Source: RGIG5612 sp963589005
GTDB taxonomy: Bacteria; Bacillota; Clostridia; Lachnospirales; Lachnospiraceae
Length of the DNA stretch: 64,000 bases
Assembly (NCBI GenBank): GCA_963589005.1
Contig: CAVAJR010000001.1
Coordinates: 1-64,000, forward strand
Direction of reading: 5' to 3'
Within the stretch, counting starts at the first letter, position 1, and each line of letters opens with the position of its first letter. The position numbers were made by a program, and so were the translations under genes. The notes under the pieces are model-generated. The model searched no databases. It saw nothing but the letters and a program-made list of their open reading frames with translations, and was not told the DNA's origin. This document shows positions 59,556-64,000 of this stretch, piece after piece.

Positions 59556-61324
59556 TGTTCTATCCGCAGGAAGTAATAGAGCAGGTTCTTGAAGCCAATA
59601 ATATAGTAGATGTAATATCACAATATGTCAGGCTGACCAAAAAGGGATCGACTTATTTTGGACTGTGTCCTTTCCATAATGAAAAGACACCGTCTTTTTC
59701 TGTTACAGATAACGGCGACAGGAAGATGTTTTACTGCTTTGGCTGTCACAGTGGCGGAAATGTTATGACATTTCTCATGAAATATGAGAATTATACATAT
59801 AGCGAGGCTTTGAATGTGCTTGCAGAAAGGGCCGGAATCACACTTCCTAAGCCTCAATATTCCAAGGAGGAATCTGCTAAATATCAGCTTAAGGAACAGG
59901 TACTTGAAGTATACAAGGAAGCAGCGGTTTATTATTATCATTTGCTGAAGACTGAACACGGCAAGCAGGCTTACGAATATCTGAAGAACAGGCAATTGAC
60001 AGATGAGACCATATTAAAATATGGTTTGGGATATTCTGATAAATACCGTGATGATCTGTACAAATATATAAAGTCAAAGGGATATTCAGACGAGATACTT
60101 AAGGCCACAGGCCTGTTCTCAATCAAGGAAAAGGATGTGCATGATTATTTCTGGAACAGAGTAATGTTTCCGATAATGGATGTGAGAAACAGGGTAATTG
60201 CTTTCGGCGGCAGGGTTATGGGAGACGGAGAACCTAAATATCTTAATTCACCGGAAACCATTGCATTTGAGAAGAGCAAGACTCTCTTCGGTCTTAATGT
60301 GGCAAAAAAACACAAAGACAAGGAATTGATCCTGTGTGAGGGATATATGGATGTAATCTCTTTGCATCAGGCAGGATTTACAAATGCAGTGGCATCGTTG
60401 GGAACTTCTCTTACGGCTGGACATGTGAACATACTTAGAAGATATACTGAAAATGTAATCATATCCTATGATGCTGATGGTGCCGGAAGAAATGCGGCAC
60501 TAAGAGCCATTCCCATGCTGAGAGCCCAGGGAATAAATACAAAGGTGATCAATCTGAAACCGTACAAGGATCCGGATGAGCTTATTAAGGCAGAGGGCGC
60601 CGATGCATACAGAGAAAGACTAAAAACTGCAAGAAACAGTTTCCTGTTTGAAATAGACGCTCTTAAGGAATCATTTGATCTTAGTGACCCTGACGGAAGA
60701 ACACAATTTCAGACTCAGACAGCACGCAAATTAAGCGAATTTGCCGATGAGATCGAAAGAGATAATTATACTCAGACTGTCAGTCGTGAGTTTGACATTG
60801 ATTATAAGATGCTCAGAGACAGAGTGATAAGGTTTGCCTTAAGCGCAGATAATAAACCTGTCAGAGAATTCGATGATTCTTCATTCAAGCCGAAGACAAG
60901 AGAAAAGGGTAAGGCAGCTATATCTGAAAGCATGAAATTAGTATTGTCATATTTGGCAGAAGCTCCTGCGGAATATGACAAGGTGAAAAATATAATAGAT
61001 GCTTCAGATTTTGACATCGAGCCATATTCTGATATAGCAGCACTTTTGTTTAAGCAATTGTCGGCAGGCCGGGTTAATGTTGCCACCATAATAGGGTCAT
61101 TTCCGGATGAAGCAGAGCAGGAAATAGCAGCAGATATCTTAAATCCTGCAGACAGAACGGAAGATATTGATTTGATGCAGAAAAAAATAAATCAATGCAT
61201 GATCAACATAAAATCACATTCCATCGAAAAACAGATATCTCAAGAGGAGGATATCCTGAAAACCCTGTCTTTGAAGCAGCAGCAAGAGAAGCTGAAGCAG
61301 CTTGATATATTTTGCGGCAAATAA
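59555..61324 (+). CDS. dnaG: DNA primase
   Basis: A 589-residue DnaG. The CHC2 zinc finger is CPFHNEKTPSFSVTDNGDRK then CFGCHSGGNV near residue 62; the Toprim core has LCEGYMDVISLHQAGF and SYDADGAGRNAALRA; the C-terminal part binds DnaB. It makes RNA primers at replication forks. GGAGG overlaps the end of dgt. The rpoD gene that normally follows dnaG in Firmicutes is absent; trmK comes next after 194 nt. Confidence 0.97.
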   Translation: MFYPQEVIEQVLEANNIVDVISQYVRLTKKGSTYFGLCPFHNEKTPSFSVTDNGDRKMFYCFGCHSGGNVMTFLMKYENYTYSEALNVLAERAGITLPKPQYSKEESAKYQLKEQVLEVYKEAAVYYYHLLKTEHGKQAYEYLKNRQLTDETILKYGLGYSDKYRDDLYKYIKSKGYSDEILKATGLFSIKEKDVHDYFWNRVMFPIMDVRNRVIAFGGRVMGDGEPKYLNSPETIAFEKSKTLFGLNVAKKHKDKELILCEGYMDVISLHQAGFTNAVASLGTSLTAGHVNILRRYTENVIISYDADGAGRNAALRAIPMLRAQGINTKVINLKPYKDPDELIKAEGADAYRERLKTARNSFLFEIDALKESFDLSDPDGRTQFQTQTARKLSEFADEIERDNYTQTVSREFDIDYKMLRDRVIRFALSADNKPVREFDDSSFKPKTREKGKAAISESMKLVLSYLAEAPAEYDKVKNIIDASDFDIEPYSDIAALLFKQLSAGRVNVATIIGSFPDEAEQEIAADILNPADRTEDIDLMQKKINQCMINIKSHSIEKQISQEEDILKTLSLKQQQEKLKQLDIFCGK

Positions 61325-61518
61325 CCTTTGTCTATATCTTAGACAATGCAGATCACAAATAACATGATAATAACTGCGTGCCGTGAACATCAGGCATGCA
61401 GTATGCTGATTAGTAATCACCTGCGTTGATAATTGCTTACGGGGCTGCGATGTCACAGCACGCAATATACGGCTTCAGCATAAATCTAATGAAAACACAT
61501 AACGAAAGTGAATAATAA
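61325..61518. other. Intergenic region where rpoD would be expected
   Basis: There is no trace of rpoD coding sequence. Two hairpins are visible: TTGTCTA/TAGACAA at 61328-61346 and CTGCGTGCC/GGCATGCAG at about 61373-61401. Neither has a T tract. Confidence 0.6.
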
Positions 61519-62010
61519 ATGTCAATATCGTACAGATTAAAACGGGTTGCAGGTAGGGTGACTAACGGATATAGAATCGCGGATATCGGAACGGATCATG
61601 GATATGTTCCGGTTATGCTGCTGCGGGAGGGCATTGTACCATATGCAATAGCAGTAGATATAAGTAAGGGATCGCTGCAGAAGGCTAAGGAGAATGCAGC
61701 AAGGTCAGGACTTGAAGACAAAATGGACTGCAGGTTAGGAGACGGACTGTCCTGCGTTCAGCCTGGCGAGGCGGAATCTATAATCATATGTGGTATGGGC
61801 GGAATACTTATGAGACGCATATTAGAAGAGGGCAAGGAAACTGCGCTGAGCGCCAGAGAACTTATTCTGTCACCACACAGAAATCCGGAACTCATAGTAG
61901 AATTTCTGCAGGAAAACGATTTCAAGATTATCTCAGATGAGATTATTGAAGATAAGAAGAAGCAGTACAGGATAATCAAGGGCTTAAACTTGTCATTGAA
62001 TTATGACTGA
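61519..62010 (+). CDS. trmK: tRNA (adenine22-N1)-methyltransferase TrmK, short form
   Basis: A 163-residue protein with the TrmK SAM-binding start RVAGRVTNGYRIADIGTDHGY, the conserved ICGMGGILMRRIL and LSPHRNPELIVEFL. TrmK of B. subtilis is about 240 residues and has an additional helical C-terminal domain; that part is missing here, and the frame ends after KKKQYRIIKGLNLSLNYD shortly before rnpB. It may be a truncated, possibly impaired, version. It methylates A22 of tRNAs when intact. The ribosome site is weak. Confidence 0.85.
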   Translation: MSISYRLKRVAGRVTNGYRIADIGTDHGYVPVMLLREGIVPYAIAVDISKGSLQKAKENAARSGLEDKMDCRLGDGLSCVQPGEAESIIICGMGGILMRRILEEGKETALSARELILSPHRNPELIVEFLQENDFKIISDEIIEDKKKQYRIIKGLNLSLNYD

Positions 62011-62036
62011 TTTGATTGTATCATATACTAACTCGT

Positions 62037-62371
62037 GGGAAACTGAATGGTCGCGCCGTGCATAATGCACGGTGAGGAAAGTCCGGGCTTCACAGGGCAG
62101 GATGCCAGATAACGTCTGGCGGGAGAAATCCCAGGACAAGTGCAACAGAAAATATACCGCCCGCAAGGGTAAGGGTGAAATGGCAGCTTAAGAGACTACC
62201 GGTCTGTCGGTAACGGCAGATGCAATGTAAACTCCATCCGAAGCAAGACCAAACAGATAGTGTTAATGGCGGCCCGTCTGGCTATCGGGTAGGTCGCGTA
62301 GAGTCAGTTGGTGACAGCTGAACAAGATAGATGACCATTTTAAATGACAGAACCCGGCTTACAGGTATCCC
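62037..62371 (+). ncRNA. rnpB: RNase P RNA, class A
   Basis: Conserved RNase P blocks occur in order: GAGGAAAGTCCGGGCT near 62072, GTGCAACAGAAA near 62141, CGTAGAGTCAGT-like region and ACAGAACCCGGCTTACA near 62346-62362. The ends pair as P1 (GGGA at 62037 with TCCC at 62368). It is the catalytic RNA that trims tRNA 5' leaders. Exact ends are estimated. Confidence 0.95.
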
Positions 62372-62382
62372 TCAGGAGTGAT

Positions 62383-62410
62383 TGCCGGCAGGAATATTTG
62401 CCTGCCGGTA
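62383..62410 (+). terminator. Stem-loop after rnpB
   Basis: A 10-bp stem TGCCGGCAGG (62383-62392) with CCTGCCGGTA (62401-62410), one G-U pair. No strong T tract follows. Confidence 0.65.
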
Positions 62411-62476
62411 TCAGGAAGAATGCAAATCATATTTTGCATCAGCAAGATGATATTTGCAGATAAGACAGGTGGCTGT

Positions 62477-62734
62477 ATGGAAATAGATCAAAACCAGGGT
62501 CGGGATCAGGCTGATAAATTATATGAAGAATTCCTGGACTCCAGATATATCAGGGAAAAAAGGGAGATCCTACGCAAATTATATGCAAAAGAATGGCTGA
62601 CAGATAAGATGATAGATGATTTTGCAGTCACGCTGGATATAGCAGTTTCATCGGGCAACATTGATGACAGATATTATGATTTTATGAAATGTCTGGACTC
62701 AATGGCCAGATTTGAAACCACAGGATTAAGATAG
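62477..62734 (+). CDS. Small acidic protein of unknown function
   Basis: An 85-residue, mostly helical soluble protein (DKLYEEFLDSRYIREKREIL, DRYYDFMKCLDSMARFETTG). I do not recognise it. The ATG at 62477 follows AGGTGG; an in-frame upstream extension would run through the rnpB 3' stem and is unlikely. It sits between rnpB and thrC. Confidence 0.6.
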   Translation: MEIDQNQGRDQADKLYEEFLDSRYIREKREILRKLYAKEWLTDKMIDDFAVTLDIAVSSGNIDDRYYDFMKCLDSMARFETTGLR

Positions 62735-62793
62735 CGATTTATTTGATAGAAGATTATGGCTTACAGGCCGTAGCAAAATTGAGGTATATAGAA

Positions 62794-64000
62794 ATGAGTA
62801 TAATGTATAAGAGTACCAGAGGAGACGGAACGCTGATAACAGCAAGCCAGGCTGTACTGCAGGGGCTTGCTCCGGACGGAGGACTGTATGTACCTGATGC
62901 GATACCGGAGCTGGGGGTGGAGTTATCAGCACTTGCAGAGATGGATTATAAACAGATAGCTTATCTTGTTATGAGCAAATTTTTGTCTGATTATACAGAA
63001 GAAGAACTGAAGGATTGCATAGAGCATGCATATGATTCCAAGTTCGATACAGAGGAGATCGCACCGGTTGTAAAAAAAGGACAGGCATATTATATGGAGC
63101 TGTTCCATGGAGCTACGATTGCGTTCAAGGATATGGCACTTTCAATTCTGCCTCACCTTCTTACCAAGGCTGCACGCAAGAATAATGTATCAAATGAAAT
63201 TGTAATTCTTACTGCCACATCAGGTGATACAGGTAAGGCTGCAATGGCGGGATTTGCTGATGTACCGGGTACGAGGATAGTTGTATTTTATCCTAAGGGA
63301 GGTGTAAGCCGTATCCAGGAACTCCAGATGCTTACACAGAAGGGTGACAACACATGTGTAATCGGAGTTCATGGAAATTTTGATGATGCACAGAGTGCAG
63401 TCAAGAGAATGTTTAATGACGCAGCACTTAAGGAACAATTAGCTGCAAATGGCTATCAGTTTTCATCAGCCAATTCCATCAATATAGGCAGATTAGTGCC
63501 GCAGGTTGCATATTATGTATGGGCATATTCAAGACTGGTTAAGGACGGCATCGTTAAGGCAGGCGATAAGATCAATTTTGTTGTTCCTACCGGAAACTTC
63601 GGCAATATCTTGGCAGGATATTATGCAAAACTTATGGGTATACCTGTAAACAAACTGATATGTGCATCAAATGACAATAAAGTCTTGTATGATTTCTTTA
63701 AGACAGGCATATATAACAAAAACAGAGAATTTATCCTTACAAGCTCACCGTCTATGGATATCTTGATTTCAAGTAATCTTGAACGTCTTATATATAAGGT
63801 ATGCGGCAATTCGTCAGAACTGAACAGCACATACATGAAGGATCTGGCAAATAAAGGTGTATATACACTTAATATAAATCAGATAGCCAGATTAGAGGAT
63901 TTCGTTCCGGGATATGCTGATGAGAAAACCAATGCTGAAGAAATCAAGCGGGTATATGATGAAACCGGATATGTAATAGATACTCATACAGGCGTTGCGT
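62794..64000 (+). CDS. thrC: Threonine synthase (5' part, runs off the window)
   Basis: The first 402 codons of a PLP-dependent threonine synthase, which converts O-phosphohomoserine to threonine. MYKSTRGDGTLITASQAVLQ with APDGGLYVPDAIPEL is the typical start; the PLP Lys lies in HGATIAFKDMALSIL near residue 110; phosphate-binding and substrate motifs ATSGDTGKAAMAGF and VPTGNFGNILAGYY are present. GAGGT lies 8 nt before the ATG. The 3' end is outside the window. No other thr/hom genes are seen. Confidence 0.95.
   Translation, partial: MSIMYKSTRGDGTLITASQAVLQGLAPDGGLYVPDAIPELGVELSALAEMDYKQIAYLVMSKFLSDYTEEELKDCIEHAYDSKFDTEEIAPVVKKGQAYYMELFHGATIAFKDMALSILPHLLTKAARKNNVSNEIVILTATSGDTGKAAMAGFADVPGTRIVVFYPKGGVSRIQELQMLTQKGDNTCVIGVHGNFDDAQSAVKRMFNDAALKEQLAANGYQFSSANSINIGRLVPQVAYYVWAYSRLVKDGIVKAGDKINFVVPTGNFGNILAGYYAKLMGIPVNKLICASNDNKVLYDFFKTGIYNKNREFILTSSPSMDILISSNLERLIYKVCGNSSELNSTYMKDLANKGVYTLNINQIARLEDFVPGYADEKTNAEEIKRVYDETGYVIDTHTGVA

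Noticed and set aside
1..64000. CRISPR arrays, rRNA operons, insertion sequences and prophage
   Set aside because: No regularly spaced repeats, rRNA sequence, transposase or integrase motif, or phage structural gene was seen.

Overview
The window looks like chromosomal DNA of a low-to-moderate GC, anaerobic Firmicute, most likely a member of the Lachnospiraceae (Clostridia). The basis is family-level recognition: a single-chain pyruvate:ferredoxin oxidoreductase, a Pta/AckA acetate pathway, a GlnRS-type glutaminyl-tRNA synthetase, a DUF5688-like protein, the GGGtGRT/NifU-like gene pair, a GerMN lipoprotein and WalR/WalK-like signalling. A 10-N gap at 24306-24315 shows that this is an assembled draft. 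Every protein gene is on the + strand; the only minus-strand gene I see is tRNA-Arg(CCG).

Layout. 0-5 kb: a VOC-family protein and a three-gene sugar-type ABC importer (binding protein, double ATPase, permease). 5-10.5 kb: nrdR, a YqeG-like phosphatase, a heterodimeric multidrug-type ABC exporter behind a possible attenuator, and efp. 10.5-15.8 kb: a DUF5688-like gene, tRNA-Arg and the PFOR gene. 15.9-28.7 kb: a dense housekeeping run: metallophosphoesterase, scpA, scpB, a BaiN/HI0933-type flavoprotein, cmk, ispH, an S1-domain protein, rsmD, coaD, a coiled-coil protein, an MBL hydrolase split by the N gap, tmcAL, pta, ackA, rpmF. 28.9-33.5 kb: an accessory cassette. 33.6-52.8 kb: an NAGPA-type glycosidase, an unknown membrane protein, comM, dprA, topA, comEA, a two-component pair, a GerMN lipoprotein, comEC, holA, the infC-rpmI-rplT operon with its leader, glnS, dut. 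52.9-64 kb: the NifU-like/GGGtGRT pair, an acyltransferase, an LCP protein, upp, dgt, dnaG, a short trmK, rnpB, a small protein and the 5' part of thrC.

The most novel region is 28.92-33.48 kb. It has its own promoter and a terminator and encodes a small membrane protein, an FtsX/DUF1430-like polytopic protein, a secreted Trp/Tyr-rich protein, a longer paralogue of the first small protein, and an ABC ATPase with the FQNFALIE signature of the lactococcin-972 group. It ends in a 108-nt duplicated fragment of the second small protein. The gene order resembles lactococcin-972-type bacteriocin/immunity loci, but the secreted product is not a clear lactococcin 972. The cassette lies between two terminators that share a 13-nt sequence, which suggests insertion or duplication.

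Other points: the histidine kinase at 42.9 kb has no ATG, GTG or TTG upstream of its first membrane helix and seems to start at ATT; infC uses the classical ATT start; collapsing a 6-base overlap across the N gap restores a full MBL gene; nrdR has a promoter almost on its start codon; rpoD is absent between dnaG and trmK, and trmK is short. The competence genes comM, dprA, comEA and comEC are all within 12 kb. Function calls rest on motifs and family knowledge; no database search was run.
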